64,000 bases of DNA from Rodentibacter ratti (GTDB lineage Bacteria; Pseudomonadota; Gammaproteobacteria; Enterobacterales; Pasteurellaceae), in contig NZ_MLAJ01000006.1 in NCBI RefSeq assembly GCF_002000485.1, forward strand, positions 49,087 to 113,086, given 5' to 3'. Positions 19,387-30,789 of this stretch are shown in pieces (position 1 is the first letter of the stretch; the number at the start of each line of letters is the position of its first letter). Made by a program: the position numbers and the translations under genes. The notes under the pieces are model-generated. The model was not told the DNA's origin, did no database searches, and worked only from the letters and a program-made list of their open reading frames with translations.

Positions 19387-19401
19387 TGAGAATTTTCAAT
19401 A
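19387..19401. promoter_or_regulatory. Fur-like site upstream of the ferritin genes
   Basis: TGAGAATTTTCAATA fits the 7-1-7 Fur pattern with a strong left half-site (6 of 7). It is 62 bases upstream of the ferritin start. Confidence 0.4.
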
Positions 19402-19452
19402 TATTTTACACTTTATTTTTTACAAACCATTAATTTTAAAAGGATAAAACAA

Positions 19453-19467
19453 AGTGAATTATTCTCA
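19453..19467. promoter_or_regulatory. Second Fur-like site upstream of the ferritin genes
   Basis: On the minus strand this reads TGAGAATAATTCACT, again with a 6-of-7 half-site and a weaker second half. Confidence 0.4.
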
Positions 19468-19973
19468 TTTATAGCAATAATTTAGAATGTAACAATTAAT
19501 GCCTTCCTTGGTATCTTATTACTTTGAAACTGATTTTACCGAAATTTAGTTTTAACCATTCATTCGCTTTATCCAATAAACAGTAAAACTAACCATTAGT
19601 TTCTTAAACCCAAGAATTAGATCTGCCTAATTTTTTCTTAAACAAATAGAGTAGAAAAACAAACGTTCTAAAAGTGACAAAATCTTACAGTTAATTTAAC
19701 ATAATATACATTATGCGAAATTAGTGATAAGGTGAGTGAAAACTACGGATTAATAAAATCACAGAGTTATGCACAGGTCACAGATACTAGTTAAACAAGA
19801 CAAATACAGTGATTTTTACGCCTTGTAACGGCTTTTTGAGGTATTTTATTGAATGATTGAAGTTGATTGTCAGGTTTTTGTCAAGGCTTAGGTGTGTCAG
19901 ATATTTATAAAATTATTAGATGGATGTGGCTATCCTAATGAGGCATAAATTTTCTATAGAACTTATTTAGGAC
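19468..19973. other. AT-rich intergenic stretch with no gene seen
   Basis: No ORF longer than a few dozen codons with a ribosome site was found on either strand, and there is no tRNA or recognised RNA. It ends at the sbcB terminator. It contains no USS. It could hold a decayed gene or an uncharacterised small RNA, but nothing specific supports either. Confidence 0.5.
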
Positions 19974-20012
19974 TTAAAAAACAAAAGCACATTCATTTCT
20001 GAATATGCTTCC
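19974..20012 (-). terminator. Terminator of sbcB
   Basis: AAGCACATTCA (19985-19995) pairs with TGAATATGCTT (20000-20010), with one mismatch. On the minus strand it is followed by TTTTGTTTTTT. Confidence 0.8.
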
Positions 20013-20045
20013 ATTTTAAAAAATCTCTTGTGATACGGTCACTAA

Positions 20046-21467
20046 TTATTCGAACAATTTTACTCCATATTCGTAAACTTGTTGCAGTAAAAAAAGTTTT
20101 TCAGGATTATTAGCATTTTCGTCAGCGAGCGCTCTTAAACTACTCTCAAAATCACTCAGACTTTGTTCCAGTTTACGTTGACGATATTTCTGCCATTTGA
20201 TTTGTTCTGCCCGTGTTAGTGTTTTATAAAAATGTCGTGCACGATAATGAAATAATAAATCTGCTATTCGCTTATCCTCAAAGGCTAATCCATGTTCAGC
20301 TAATTTATCCTCCGGCAATTGGCGTAAAATCGCCATATTATTTTTATCGGCATTACTGAAAAAACCATTATAAAGTTCAGTTTCAACATTGTCACTTGGT
20401 TCAAAAATACGCTCTTCACTAAATATATCGGTCACTTTTTCGCGAATATCAAAAGACGTACGCAATTTAGCTAAATTTTCTAAGCATAATTGACGATTTA
20501 TACCCAAGCGTTCTGCATTTTTAGGCAATAAGGTTTTAGCTGGCGCAAGAATAGGACATTTATTAATATGTACAAGTTTTAACGGTACAGATGGGACTTC
20601 CCTTTCATCTAATTCGGTTTTTTTAGTATATAAATCGATTCTTAATTCATCCGCACTTTTTGCCAATAAATTATCAATGTCACCACTTAAATCACACGTA
20701 ATTACAGCATTTTGATTAGTCGGATGCCAAGCTAAGGGAGCAATCCAAGTACAATTACCGCGATAATTACCAAACATACCTGAAACGTGAACTAACGGTG
20801 TCATTTCTGCCGTATCAATGAGTTTTTCTACTTCCCTTTTGCCACGATTTTCAAAGAAATACTGGAATAATTTAGGCTGTTTTTCCTTAATTAATTTTGC
20901 CATAGCAATAGTCGCATAAACATCGGCCATAGCATCATGCGCATTCTCGTGTTCAATTCCATTCGCTTTGGTAAGTTTTTCTAGTTTAAAACTAGGGATT
21001 CCGTTTTCATCAAACGGCCAATTTATTCCATCTGGGCGTAATGCGTAGCAAGCCCGCACCAAATCTAATAAATCCCAACGGGAGTTCCCATTTTTCCAGC
21101 TATATTCATAAGGATCGATAAAATTGCGATAAAAGGTATAACGCGTCATTTCATCATCAAAACGAATGTTGTTGTACCCCATTACACAGGTGTTAGGTTG
21201 AGAAAATTCAGCTAAAATTTTTTCGGCAAACTCCGGCTCAGAAATCCCCTTTTCGTTGCATTCTTGAGGAGTGATTCCAGTCACTATCACAGCTTCCGGA
21301 GAAGGTAAATAATCGTTTGTTTGCTTACAATAAAGCATTACAGGTTCGCCGATAATATTAAAATCAGCATCAGTACGAATACCAGCAAATTGAGCCGGGC
21401 GATCTTTAGATGGACTGATCCCAAAACTTTCATAGTCATAGATAAAGAAGGTAAAGTTATTTGACAT
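20046..21467 (-). CDS. sbcB: Exodeoxyribonuclease I
   Basis: A 473-aa 3'-5' single-strand DNA exonuclease used in mismatch repair and recombination, near the 475 aa of E. coli ExoI. The DEDD exonuclease motifs are visible: FFIYDYESFG (Asp-Glu) near residue 8, MGYNNIRFDDEMTRYTFYRN near residue 100, and HENAHDAMADVYATIAMA near residue 180. The C-terminal SH3-like and helical extension is full length. The DMT transporter gene ends 11 bases before its start. Confidence 0.95.
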   Translation of the reverse strand: MSNNFTFFIYDYESFGISPSKDRPAQFAGIRTDADFNIIGEPVMLYCKQTNDYLPSPEAVIVTGITPQECNEKGISEPEFAEKILAEFSQPNTCVMGYNNIRFDDEMTRYTFYRNFIDPYEYSWKNGNSRWDLLDLVRACYALRPDGINWPFDENGIPSFKLEKLTKANGIEHENAHDAMADVYATIAMAKLIKEKQPKLFQYFFENRGKREVEKLIDTAEMTPLVHVSGMFGNYRGNCTWIAPLAWHPTNQNAVITCDLSGDIDNLLAKSADELRIDLYTKKTELDEREVPSVPLKLVHINKCPILAPAKTLLPKNAERLGINRQLCLENLAKLRTSFDIREKVTDIFSEERIFEPSDNVETELYNGFFSNADKNNMAILRQLPEDKLAEHGLAFEDKRIADLLFHYRARHFYKTLTRAEQIKWQKYRQRKLEQSLSDFESSLRALADENANNPEKLFLLQQVYEYGVKLFE

Positions 21468-21478
21468 GATATTCTCTT

Positions 21479-22354
21479 TTAAGCCAAAATTTTATCTAAA
21501 TAAAATAAACAAAAGATAGCAGTTAAACTAAAGACGATACCTAACCAGTTAATTTTACTGATCTTTTCCTTAAATGCTAAAGCACCGGTCACTGTTCCCA
21601 AGCAAATAACACCGATATTCATACCTGCAAAAACTAAAGTCGGGTTTTCGCCAAAACTTTGATGAGCTTTAATATAAAATAAAATATTAAAGAAATTTAG
21701 TCCCCCTAAAATAATACCGCCGACAAAGCTTGGTACAGTCCATTGCGTACGTTTGACTAATAAATAAAAAAACATTACACAAGAGGCAAGAGAAAACGAA
21801 ATAAATAATGTGGCTGAAAATACCCCACCACTTTTTGCCACTTGTTTGAATAAAATATCAATAATGCCATAGCCAAACCATACACCGATTAATCCTAAAA
21901 TGCCCTTAAAATTGACCGCACTTTGTCCATGGTTTGATTTCGTCAATAAGCAAAATAGTCCCATAAATGCTAAGAGAATCCCGACTATTTTTGATTGACT
22001 CAATGTTTCGTCGAAAATTAAAAATGTGGCTAAAATTGGCAGAAATAACGAGAGGCGTTGTGCCGCATCTGAGCGAACAATACCGGCAAATTCCACGGCT
22101 TTCGACATAACAATAAACACACTTGGCAACAATAGCCCTAGTGCGAAGAAAATGGGAGCGCTATCACTTTGTGCAATATAATCCGTAAATTCCAATCCTT
22201 TGAAATCCGGTTTTAACAAAAAATAGCTTAATGACAAGGCAACAATATAGTTAAAAGCAATAGCTTGCTCTACAATGATATTTTTCTTGCGTGCAATTTT
22301 GAGTAAAACAGAAACGGACACACTGAATAAAATAGCGAGTATGAGATTGTACAT
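21479..22354 (-). CDS. EamA/DMT-superfamily transporter
   Basis: A 291-aa inner-membrane protein with about ten hydrophobic segments in two repeats, typical of drug/metabolite transporters. The substrate is unknown. It lies between mukB and sbcB on the same strand; the mukB terminator region (22419-22461) and a 60-base gap separate it from mukB, so it may be co-transcribed with sbcB. Confidence 0.8.
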   Translation of the reverse strand: MYNLILAILFSVSVSVLLKIARKKNIIVEQAIAFNYIVALSLSYFLLKPDFKGLEFTDYIAQSDSAPIFFALGLLLPSVFIVMSKAVEFAGIVRSDAAQRLSLFLPILATFLIFDETLSQSKIVGILLAFMGLFCLLTKSNHGQSAVNFKGILGLIGVWFGYGIIDILFKQVAKSGGVFSATLFISFSLASCVMFFYLLVKRTQWTVPSFVGGIILGGLNFFNILFYIKAHQSFGENPTLVFAGMNIGVICLGTVTGALAFKEKISKINWLGIVFSLTAIFCLFYLDKILA

Positions 22355-22418
22355 TTTGTTCCCTGACTACTACTTGATCAAAAATTAATAATTTTTAGAA
22401 GAAATGGATATTTTCAAC

Positions 22419-22461
22419 AAAAAAGTGCGGTCAAAAACACGCTCATTTTTAACCGCACTTA
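22419..22461 (-). terminator. USS inverted-pair terminator after mukB
   Basis: Two uptake-signal cores in opposite orientation (22423-22431 and 22452-22460) form a long stem with a TGAGCGTG-type loop. On the minus strand it ends in six T's. Confidence 0.85.
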
Positions 22462-22465
22462 TCCT

Positions 22466-25400
22466 CTACTCCGTTACGCCAAAACCACGTAATCCAACCA
22501 CATGAACGTGTTCTTGGTTTCCTGAGATTTTACGTACCAGTTTATAAGTCGTTCCTTTTTCCGGGCTAATATTTTCCGGTGCGGCGATGAGGAGTTGCAT
22601 ATCTAGCCGTTCGCACAATTCAAATAAGGTGGAAATGGACTTGCCGTCAAGACGTGCAGCTTCATCAAGGAATAATAACCGGCAAGGCACAATATCTTTT
22701 CCACGAATGCGGCGGCTTTCTTCTTCCCAACTTTGCACCACCATTAAGAGAATTGACATCCCCGTACCGATCGCCTCGCCGGTTGATAATGCCCCACTTT
22801 CCGCACGTAACCAACCGTCTGCACCACGGAAAACTTCCACTTCCAATTCAAGATAATTGCGATAATCCAATAATTCTTCCCCGATGGTTTGTGCCGTGCG
22901 TTGCCCCATATCAATATGCGGGTTAATGCGTTGATAAAGCTTCGCCATTGCTTCAGAGAAAGTAATACGATTGTCATTAAATAAATCTTGGTATTCATCT
23001 TGCTGACCGGAAAGCGCATCCAGTAACATCGCGTGTGTATCACGGATATTAACCACAAGACGCACGGATTTCACCTGACCGAAAGCGATATTTTGTAAAC
23101 CTTGGTTCAGCATACGAATACGGTTTTGCTCACGCTGAATGGTTTTACGCATAATATTCGCTACACTTTCGGAGCTTATCGCTAGTTTTTTCTCACGTCC
23201 GGTGAGTTCCGCCGTTAGACGGGAAAGCTCGATTTCCATTTGTTCAATAGCATCAATCGGATCATCGGTTTTAATAATATCTTGGCGGATACGTTCACGT
23301 AAATGTTGATAGACCGCAATAAAGAAGCGTACTTTATTTTCCGGTTTACGACTATCTTCTGATGCACGTAAGCTATCACGTAAATATTCGTTGTCCGCAA
23401 CGGCCGTGCGTAATGCTCCTAATGCCTTATCCGACATTGAACGGAGTTCATCTGCGGACAAATAAGCCAGTTCACGGCGATTTAAGCGTTTTTCAACATC
23501 AGAATGACGGGATAAACGCAACACAACGCACCAACTCGCTTTTGCTGCGATGATCAACTCCCGCTGAGTTTTGTAATCACGCTCTGCTTTACGAATTCGA
23601 CGATTTAAATTCTCTGCTTCACTCTCAATTAAGGTAAGTTGTTTTTCTACATAAGAACGTCTTTGGCGATTGATTGAAAGCTGTTGATTCAACTCATCAC
23701 GTCGGATACGTGCTCGCTCTTCTGCCCCTTCATCGGCACGTACACCCAATTCGTCAATTTCGCTGATGAGTTCTTCTAATAGCTGACTTTTGCTGTCATA
23801 AGAACTTTGTAATCCAATGAAAACCTGATTATATTGGGCAAACTGAACTTGTTTTTGACGAAGTTGTTCACGTTGTGCATCTCGTTGGGTTTGCATTTGT
23901 TCCAAACGTTGGCGAAGTTGTTCGTTCAATTCTGAAGTTTCTGTCTGAACACGATCTTCATATGCAAAATGATGTTTACGTTGTACGACATCAGCCAAGG
24001 CAAAAACTCGTTGTTGAACTTGTTTTTGACGCTCAATAGCTTGCGTTAATTCGTTTTTCAGCTCTTCATAATGTTCCGGATCGCTTTGCAGACTATTGGC
24101 AATCGGTTCTAATTGTGACAACGTCATACCATATTGGCGAATAAACAATTCATCTTGCTCAGCAAGGTCTAATTGTTCACGACACTCCTCAATACGATCA
24201 ATTAAATCTTCATCAGCCAATACGCTGAGTTGTGGAATTAATTTATTCAGCAATTGCATTTTTTCTTTTGCATTATCTAATTGAATACGTAATTGCTGTT
24301 CACCACTATTAAATTGATTTAATTCACGATCAATTTCATTGCGTTCACGATTGATTTCTGCCATTAATTCTTCTGGGTTTGGCTGGAACGCAAGAGCTAA
24401 ATGTAAACCGACAAATTGACTGAAATGTTCGTGTAAACGTTGGCATTTTTGCACATCAAACGCAACTTGCGCATGATCTTCTGCAACTTCATCACGTTGA
24501 ATTTCTAAAGCTGCTAAATGTTTTTCACGAGCTGCGCGCCCAAATAATGGAATTTCCGGGAATTTAGAATAACGTAATTCACGTTCCGATACTTGCACCA
24601 CTACGCCAAGCTCAAGCTCCTGAGCGGATAGTACACTATCATCAAAAGCACTTGGATCACCTTCAATTAAATAAAGATCATCCGGGCAGTCATCAAGCTG
24701 GGTTAACTGTTCTCTTATAGCGTTTAAATCACGAACCACAATGGCATGCCGTGCCGGTCCGTAAAGTGCGGAGAAATATGGTGCATCTTCAATCGGTACA
24801 TCATCATAAAGTTCAGAAAGCAATACACCGCCAAAACGTTCTGCAAGAGCATTTAAACGTGCATCTTCGGAGCCATCAGGTTGGCTTAAACGAGAAATTT
24901 GCTCATCTAATTGTTGGCGTCTTTGTTCAAGCTGATCACGTTGCATCGTCAATTCGCGTTCTTTCACGAGTTGCGCCTGCATAAAATTCATCACATCCTG
25001 ACTATGTTGAAAAGTCTCACCACTCTGCTCTTCCAAACGTTCCAGTGCTGCTTGGGCAGTCAACCAGGCCGGTGCTTTGCGAGCATTTTCATCATAAAGT
25101 GCGGTTAAATTTTCACGTTTTTGGCGAAGCATTGAGCGAGCTTCCAGTTGTTCAGAAAGATCGGCAGAAAGCTCCTCTACTAACGCTTCTTGTTCCGCAT
25201 GATAGGCTTCTAACTCATCAGCTGTTTCTAAATTTAAATCCGCCCGATGATTAAAATCATTTAATAATTTGACCGCACTTTGTTGTTGCGCATAACGTTG
25301 TTCCAATTCACTTAATTTGGCACGAAGTTGTGGCGTTTGTTGTGCCTGCAATTTTTGACTTGGGTATTCACGCAATAATTCTTTAGCACTTTCCCAAGCG

Positions 25401-26983
25401 GCAGATCGAGGTATATCGCCGGCAATTTTACAAACTAATTGGTAAGCCTTATCAAATTGGGATTTTGCCGCTTCAGAAATAGACATTTTATGTTCTAATT
25501 CCAATACCGTTTCCGTCAAACTTTCTGCGTGAGCTTCAAATTCTGCATGGTAATCTGCGACATTTTTTACATTCAGTTCGGCTAAACCGCATAAACTTTT
25601 CGCTTTTTCTAAAGCGGCAATCGCTTGTTGATATTGTAATGCGCGCGTTTGTTGAGCATCTAATGCTTGCTGATAATCGGCTAGTTGGCTGCGAACTTCA
25701 TCAATTTCGCTCTCTGTTTGCTCAAACAGCGCTTGGCTTTCTTCAAGTTGCTCATTGGCCGTTTCCACAACGATTTTTTGCTCTTCTAAACGTTCGGAAA
25801 GCTCTGTAACATCTTCTTGATAACGAGATATTTTCTCTTGATGGCGAAGTGCGTTCAATACAAGATTCAAATGATCTTGCGCACTTTGGTGATCCACTTC
25901 CAAGGTACGTTCATTCTCTGCAAGTTCGGCAACTTCACGGCTTAAATCGATTAAACGGTGCTGTGAAAGCTCTTGCTCCGCCTTAGCTTTATACCATTCA
26001 CGACGAAATTCCAGCGCCGCTTCAATATTGCCACGGCGTTCGTTCGCATTACGCATATAATCCGATGCCACATAATTGGTCGTTTCGGTGATTAAATGCT
26101 TGAATAAATCACGATCAGACTGAGTAACCTTAATGGCTTCCAACGTCATACGATTCTCACGTAATGCGCTTTCCATATCTTGGAAAGCTTTACGTACACC
26201 TAAATTTTCCGGCAATAAATAATCACGTAACGAACGGGTGATGGCACTTGAAATCCCGCCGTATAAGGAGGCTTCGATAAGTTTATAGAATTTGCTACGA
26301 TCCGATGCAGAACGCAGGCGTTTTGGAATAATGCCGAGATCGAACATCATGCCATGATAATCACTGATGGAATGGTATTGTTTAAACTGCGCCCCGAGAT
26401 TTTCAATCTTATCTTTAAGTTCGTTTAAATTCAGCACGCGTGCTTGACGTTCCCCTACGCTTTCGGTGAAAAGTGCGGTCGGATTTTGCGATAATTCTAC
26501 GCCTTGAATAGAGAAAGTTTTTAAATCGACTTTTTTATCACGTCCGGCAACTTGTTGTAGCCGAACCCCTACAAGAATGCGTTGATGACGGGAATTTATG
26601 GTATCCAATACAGCGTAACAAACACCCGGACGTAATTTCCCGTGTAAACCTTTGTCGCGTGATCCACCGGTTGAACCGGCTTCTGTGGTGTTGCGGAAAT
26701 GAAGTAATGTTAAATCCGGAATGAGCGCAGTAACAAAACCTGCCATGGTGGTTGATTTTCCTGCACCGTTACCGCCGGAAAGTGTCGTCACCAGCTCGTC
26801 TAAATCAAAAGTGCGGGCAAAAAAACCGTTCCAGTTGATTAAAGTTAATGAGCGAAATTTACCACGTTCAACCCCATGATTGATGATTGGCGTAACAAAC
26901 TGGCTTTCTTCCATTTTTTCAATGTCTTGTTCCGGTGACTCGTGCTGTGCAATATCACTTTGCAATTCTAATACATCAGACAT
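22466..26983 (-). CDS. mukB: Chromosome condensation ATPase MukB
   Basis: A 1505-aa SMC-like protein that with MukE and MukF forms the MukBEF condensin. The Walker [11 protein letters not shown] is near residue 70. Long coiled coils flank a hinge near the middle. The C-terminal head has the signature [15 protein letters not shown] and Walker [16 protein letters not shown]. It carries an acidic N-terminal extension of about 20-40 residues before [17 protein letters not shown] compared with E. coli (1486 aa). I recall a similar extension in H. influenzae. The ATG overlaps the mukE stop (TAATG). Confidence 0.97.
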   Translation of the reverse strand: MSDVLELQSDIAQHESPEQDIEKMEESQFVTPIINHGVERGKFRSLTLINWNGFFARTFDLDELVTTLSGGNGAGKSTTMAGFVTALIPDLTLLHFRNTTEAGSTGGSRDKGLHGKLRPGVCYAVLDTINSRHQRILVGVRLQQVAGRDKKVDLKTFSIQGVELSQNPTALFTESVGERQARVLNLNELKDKIENLGAQFKQYHSISDYHGMMFDLGIIPKRLRSASDRSKFYKLIEASLYGGISSAITRSLRDYLLPENLGVRKAFQDMESALRENRMTLEAIKVTQSDRDLFKHLITETTNYVASDYMRNANERRGNIEAALEFRREWYKAKAEQELSQHRLIDLSREVAELAENERTLEVDHQSAQDHLNLVLNALRHQEKISRYQEDVTELSERLEEQKIVVETANEQLEESQALFEQTESEIDEVRSQLADYQQALDAQQTRALQYQQAIAALEKAKSLCGLAELNVKNVADYHAEFEAHAESLTETVLELEHKMSISEAAKSQFDKAYQLVCKIAGDIPRSAAWESAKELLREYPSQKLQAQQTPQLRAKLSELEQRYAQQQSAVKLLNDFNHRADLNLETADELEAYHAEQEALVEELSADLSEQLEARSMLRQKRENLTALYDENARKAPAWLTAQAALERLEEQSGETFQHSQDVMNFMQAQLVKERELTMQRDQLEQRRQQLDEQISRLSQPDGSEDARLNALAERFGGVLLSELYDDVPIEDAPYFSALYGPARHAIVVRDLNAIREQLTQLDDCPDDLYLIEGDPSAFDDSVLSAQELELGVVVQVSERELRYSKFPEIPLFGRAAREKHLAALEIQRDEVAEDHAQVAFDVQKCQRLHEHFSQFVGLHLALAFQPNPEELMAEINRERNEIDRELNQFNSGEQQLRIQLDNAKEKMQLLNKLIPQLSVLADEDLIDRIEECREQLDLAEQDELFIRQYGMTLSQLEPIANSLQSDPEHYEELKNELTQAIERQKQVQQRVFALADVVQRKHHFAYEDRVQTETSELNEQLRQRLEQMQTQRDAQREQLRQKQVQFAQYNQVFIGLQSSYDSKSQLLEELISEIDELGVRADEGAEERARIRRDELNQQLSINRQRRSYVEKQLTLIESEAENLNRRIRKAERDYKTQRELIIAAKASWCVVLRLSRHSDVEKRLNRRELAYLSADELRSMSDKALGALRTAVADNEYLRDSLRASEDSRKPENKVRFFIAVYQHLRERIRQDIIKTDDPIDAIEQMEIELSRLTAELTGREKKLAISSESVANIMRKTIQREQNRIRMLNQGLQNIAFGQVKSVRLVVNIRDTHAMLLDALSGQQDEYQDLFNDNRITFSEAMAKLYQRINPHIDMGQRTAQTIGEELLDYRNYLELEVEVFRGADGWLRAESGALSTGEAIGTGMSILLMVVQSWEEESRRIRGKDIVPCRLLFLDEAARLDGKSISTLFELCERLDMQLLIAAPENISPEKGTTYKLVRKISGNQEHVHVVGLRGFGVTE

Positions 26984-27741
26984 TATTCTTGTTCTCCTGC
27001 ATCATCAAATTCTTCTTCAATTTCAACCGCACTTTCTTCGTCCATTTCTTCAGGCTGATGTTCTGTATTTGTCAGTGCTTGTTTTTCAAGTTGTAAAGAT
27101 TGTGGTGTGGCGGCTTCCCCATCACGTATTAAACGGGCCTGCGCTTCTAGTGCATCATCACCGGAACGCACTTCTGCCCCAAAACGGAAAACCGACTCGG
27201 CGATCGTAAATTTGCCGCTATTTTGTTCCCCCACTGTATGAATCATTCCTAAACGGCGTAAACGACCAATTGCCGCACGCACTTTTTCTGCTAATTTTTG
27301 TTTATCTAAATCAGAACCGCTGGAACGTTGGTTTACTGCTTTTAATAATTTACTTTCATCCGCCAAGTTTAATAATTCGTCATACACTTCCTGTGTGCTA
27401 AAAATGCCCTGCTGCGCCAAACGTTCCGGGCTTAGATAGAGATAGCAAAGCACTTTTCCCACTAGCATTTCCAATTCGGAAAGTACCGAACGGGCAATCA
27501 GAGTGGTTGCTTTCGGGCGTAAATAGAAAAAGCCTTCAGGCGCACGAATAAGTTCCACATTATAGCGGCGATAAAAACCGTCCAACTCATTTTGGAAATC
27601 CATTAAAAAGGCGTGATTATCAAGCTGTTCCGTGCTGATATGGCGACCTGAACGCAAAAGGCTGTCCACCGTAGGAAATAGCGGATTCGCAATCGCCGTC
27701 GCAAGTTTTGGGGAAATTACATCTTGAAGATTATCTATCAT
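26983..27741 (-). CDS. mukE: Chromosome partition protein MukE
   Basis: A 252-aa winged-helix kite subunit that bridges MukF and MukB heads. Recognised segments: [43 protein letters not shown], and [36 protein letters not shown]. The C-terminus is very acidic ([22 protein letters not shown]). It overlaps mukB by one base and is 68 bases downstream of mukF. Confidence 0.96.
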   Translation of the reverse strand: MIDNLQDVISPKLATAIANPLFPTVDSLLRSGRHISTEQLDNHAFLMDFQNELDGFYRRYNVELIRAPEGFFYLRPKATTLIARSVLSELEMLVGKVLCYLYLSPERLAQQGIFSTQEVYDELLNLADESKLLKAVNQRSSGSDLDKQKLAEKVRAAIGRLRRLGMIHTVGEQNSGKFTIAESVFRFGAEVRSGDDALEAQARLIRDGEAATPQSLQLEKQALTNTEHQPEEMDEESAVEIEEEFDDAGEQE

Positions 27742-27809
27742 GGTTTATTTCTCTTACTTTTTATATCCTGTCCCGGGATAATTAAATCTCTTTTAAAATT
27801 GACCGCACT

Positions 27810-29144
27810 TTAATACTTATCAATCACGTGAGCCTGTACCTCAGCACCTTGCTTGTTAATTTCTTTCCAATTCGGATAAACGCCGGATAAATCATCGTTT
27901 GCGATTCCTAAGCGTACCGCTTGATCCACAATAATACGGGCTACATCAAAATGACGGGAAAACGGATAGCTATCCAGTTGTTCTTTAAGTATCACACTTA
28001 AATCTATCGGACGATTATTTTCACGGTATTGAATCAACAAGTTTTGCATATGGTCAACAATCTGATCATGTAAATCCGCTAAAGATTCATATTGCAACGC
28101 TTCCGGTAATTCACCGAGAGCATCATCTTCACGTAGTACCATTTCTTCATCACGTAAATCAACGAGGCGATCCGCTTGTGCCGTCCATAAAAACCAAGGA
28201 TGATCAAAATAATGATGGATAGACTGACGTAAACGTTGTGAAAAAACACGATTTTTATCCATATCAATAGCAGTACGGATAAACTTATGCACATGGCGGT
28301 CATAACCAATCCACAAATCAATGGCTTGCTGCCCCCAACTGATAATTCGATCGAGCTTCGATTGCAAATCGGTAATTAATTGATCAATAAAATACAAATC
28401 ATCACGCTCAATCACACAATCTTGAATCCGCAATAATTGCGCTTGAAGTTTATCACCGGCTGCATTTAAGGTATCTTGTAATTCACGTAAATTACCCGAA
28501 GTTTCGTCCAACAAACGTTCACAACTTGAAATTGCCGCTTGCCAATCTTTGGTTAAAAGCTCGGCAATTTCCTCTTTAATGCTTTGTTGATTTTCATCCA
28601 TAATACGTTGTGAAAGATCAATGCTATCAAAAATTTCAGCCACCGAATATTTCAAAGGGGCAAAGACATTTTTACGCCAATAATGCTCGCTTTCGTTATG
28701 TTGAGCGCCCTCCTCCGCTGAATTTGATGCCCTTTGTATTTCATCGGCAACGATGGAAAGCTGCACGGAAAGCCTTAACGTGGAAAATTCACGTTGGCGT
28801 ATATAATAATCGGACACACCAACACCGAGTGGTGTTAGGCGATAGATTGCCAAGCCTTCAGTAAACTCGCTACTAAAACGATTCAATAAACGTTGTTTGA
28901 CCAGCTCATTGATCGCATTATTGGCACGGGTGGCAATCGCATCAGTAGATTGATCGAAAGCATTAATAGTATGGCGAAAAATATCCACGAGATCGGCTTC
29001 TAACATCTCGCCGTCTAATTGCTCATTGTTATAAATAGCAATCGCCAACAAAAATACCAAACGCTCGGTGGGTAAATTCAGTGAAAACTCGCGTTCTTTT
29101 GCCCAAGAGACGAGTTCTGGAATGGTTTGTGATGTCTCAATCAT
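27810..29144 (-). CDS. mukF: Chromosome partition protein MukF (kleisin)
   Basis: 444 aa from the ATG at 29144 ([19 protein letters not shown]). A TTG ten codons upstream extends the frame but the E. coli start aligns with the ATG. It is the dimeric kleisin that links MukB heads. Highly conserved blocks include [42 protein letters not shown], and the C-terminal [17 protein letters not shown]. It is the first gene of mukFEB. No Shine-Dalgarno is obvious. It is divergent from ttcA. Confidence 0.96.
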   Translation of the reverse strand: MIETSQTIPELVSWAKEREFSLNLPTERLVFLLAIAIYNNEQLDGEMLEADLVDIFRHTINAFDQSTDAIATRANNAINELVKQRLLNRFSSEFTEGLAIYRLTPLGVGVSDYYIRQREFSTLRLSVQLSIVADEIQRASNSAEEGAQHNESEHYWRKNVFAPLKYSVAEIFDSIDLSQRIMDENQQSIKEEIAELLTKDWQAAISSCERLLDETSGNLRELQDTLNAAGDKLQAQLLRIQDCVIERDDLYFIDQLITDLQSKLDRIISWGQQAIDLWIGYDRHVHKFIRTAIDMDKNRVFSQRLRQSIHHYFDHPWFLWTAQADRLVDLRDEEMVLREDDALGELPEALQYESLADLHDQIVDHMQNLLIQYRENNRPIDLSVILKEQLDSYPFSRHFDVARIIVDQAVRLGIANDDLSGVYPNWKEINKQGAEVQAHVIDKY

Positions 29145-29298
29145 TGATAATGATAGCGTGTTAAAATTGAACAAAAAATTGGAATGATTATACAGGAATT
29201 TTTGCGGATCTTAAAAATCTTCTTTTGAATTGACCGTACTTTCCCTTTTTCACGTATAATATGCCCCTTTTATAAATATAAACAAGCCAAAAAACAGA

Positions 29299-30231
29299 AT
29301 GAGCGAATTAACCCAACAAGAAAAAAAACAAAACTATAATTTCAATAAATTACAGAAACGCTTGCGCCGCAACGTAGGAAATGCGATTGCAGATTTCGGT
29401 ATGATAGAAGATGGCGACAAGGTGATGGTATGCTTATCTGGCGGAAAAGACAGTTATACGCTTTTAGACATTTTGTTAAATTTACAACAAAGTGCTCCCG
29501 TTAAGTTTGATATTGTGGCAGTAAATCTTGATCAAAAACAACCGGGTTTTCCGGAGCACGTTTTGCCGACTTATTTAGAAAGTATAGGGGTGGATTACAA
29601 AATCGTGCAAGAAAACACCTACGGCATTGTGAAAGAAAAAATTCCGGAAGGCAAAACCACTTGTTCGCTCTGTTCCCGCCTACGTCGTGGCATTTTATAC
29701 CGTACTGCCACAGAATTGGGGGCGACAAAAATCGCGCTTGGCCATCACCGTGATGATATGTTGGCTACCCTGTTTTTAAATATGTTTTACGGCGGAAAAT
29801 TAAAATCTATGCCGCCAAAATTAATTTCAGATGATGGGAAACAAATCGTCATTCGTCCATTGGCTTACTGCAAAGAAAAAGATATTGAAAAATATGCGGT
29901 GACGAAAAAATTTCCGATTATCCCTTGTAATTTATGTGGTTCTCAACCGAATTTACAACGCCAAGTGGTAAAAGAAATGCTCAATACTTGGGATCGACAA
30001 TATCCGGGACGTTTAGAAACCATGTTCAGCGCAATGCAAAACATCACGTTGTCACATTTGTGCGATCCGAAACTCTTTGATTTTAAAAATATTCAACATG
30101 GACAACCATTAGAAGGTGTTGAAGGTGATACAGCATTTGATGAAGAACGAATTGAACCGATGCAATTTGATAATGAAGAATCCATAGATTTTTCTGTTCA
30201 AGAAATGATTAGTTTTAAAGAAGTAAAATGA
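29299..30231 (+). CDS. ttcA: tRNA 2-thiocytidine(32) synthetase TtcA
   Basis: A 310-aa iron-sulfur enzyme that thiolates C32 of certain tRNAs. It has the PP-loop SGGKDS near residue 47. Conserved cysteine motifs are [16 protein letters not shown] near residue 122 and [14 protein letters not shown] near residue 213, which ligate the cluster. It is followed one base later by tusE, a sulfur-relay protein, a link that makes functional sense although TusE is known mainly for the TusBCD-MnmA route. Confidence 0.96.
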   Translation: MSELTQQEKKQNYNFNKLQKRLRRNVGNAIADFGMIEDGDKVMVCLSGGKDSYTLLDILLNLQQSAPVKFDIVAVNLDQKQPGFPEHVLPTYLESIGVDYKIVQENTYGIVKEKIPEGKTTCSLCSRLRRGILYRTATELGATKIALGHHRDDMLATLFLNMFYGGKLKSMPPKLISDDGKQIVIRPLAYCKEKDIEKYAVTKKFPIIPCNLCGSQPNLQRQVVKEMLNTWDRQYPGRLETMFSAMQNITLSHLCDPKLFDFKNIQHGQPLEGVEGDTAFDEERIEPMQFDNEESIDFSVQEMISFKEVK

Positions 30232-30232
30232 C

Positions 30233-30562
30233 ATGATTGAAGTACAAGGAAAACAAATTGAAACCGATTCATCCGGTTATCTCACTAATACCCACGACTG
30301 GAATGAAGAGGTTGCTAAAGCCATAGCACAGCAGGAAAATATTGAACTTTCGCCTGCTCATTGGGAAGTTATCTATTTTGTACGGGATTTTTATCAAGAA
30401 TATAACACCTCGCCGGCAATCAGAATGCTTGTGAAAGCCATGGCGGATAAACTCGGAGCAGATAAAGGAAACAGTCGTTATTTACAACGTCTTTTCCCGG
30501 AAGGCCCGGCAAAACAAGCAACAAAACTCGCCGGTTTACCTAAACCGGCAAAATGCCTTTGA
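30233..30562 (+). CDS. tusE: TusE/DsrC-family sulfur-relay protein
   Basis: A 109-aa protein ending PAKCL, with the penultimate cysteine that accepts persulfide from TusBCD and passes it to MnmA for 2-thiouridine. The C-terminal arm [27 protein letters not shown] is strongly conserved. It starts one base after the ttcA stop. A USS-derived hairpin terminator follows. Confidence 0.95.
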   Translation: MIEVQGKQIETDSSGYLTNTHDWNEEVAKAIAQQENIELSPAHWEVIYFVRDFYQEYNTSPAIRMLVKAMADKLGADKGNSRYLQRLFPEGPAKQATKLAGLPKPAKCL

Positions 30563-30622
30563 AACTACGCAGTATGTCTATCTTTGCATTTGCCACATCA
30601 TACCGAAACGAATAAGAAAAAC

Positions 30623-30650
30623 GACCGCACTTTTGCGGTCTTTTATTTTT
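30623..30650 (+). terminator. USS-containing terminator of ttcA-tusE
   Basis: GACCGCA (30623-30629) pairs with TGCGGTC (30634-30640), and TTTTATTTTT follows. The left arm is an uptake-signal core. Confidence 0.88.
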
Positions 30651-30686
30651 ACCACACAAGGTTTATTAAAATAATTCATAAATTTA

Positions 30687-30715
30687 TTGAAAATAATGAG
30701 TTTGCATAATAATAA
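30687..30715 (+). promoter_or_regulatory. Candidate metE promoter
   Basis: TTGAAA (30687-30692) and TAATAA (30710-30715) are 17 bases apart. The start would be near 30722, with the MetJ boxes immediately downstream. Confidence 0.4.
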
Positions 30716-30740
30716 GAAATACCTCATCCTATCTTCGTTC

Positions 30741-30756
30741 AGACGTTTAGCCGTCT
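30741..30756. promoter_or_regulatory. Two tandem MetJ boxes upstream of metE
   Basis: AGACGTTT (30741-30748) and AGCCGTCT (30749-30756) each match the AGACGTCT met box at 7 of 8 positions and are directly adjacent, the spacing used by MetJ dimers. Repression by MetJ with S-adenosylmethionine is inferred; metJ is not in the window. Confidence 0.8.
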
Positions 30757-30789
30757 AAATTACCACAACATCATAGATGAGGAATTATT

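Noticed and set aside
22354..27741. Numerous antisense frames within mukB, such as plus-strand frames of 60-109 aa
   Set aside because: They lack ribosome sites and are mirror readings of the strongly conserved MukB and MukE frames.
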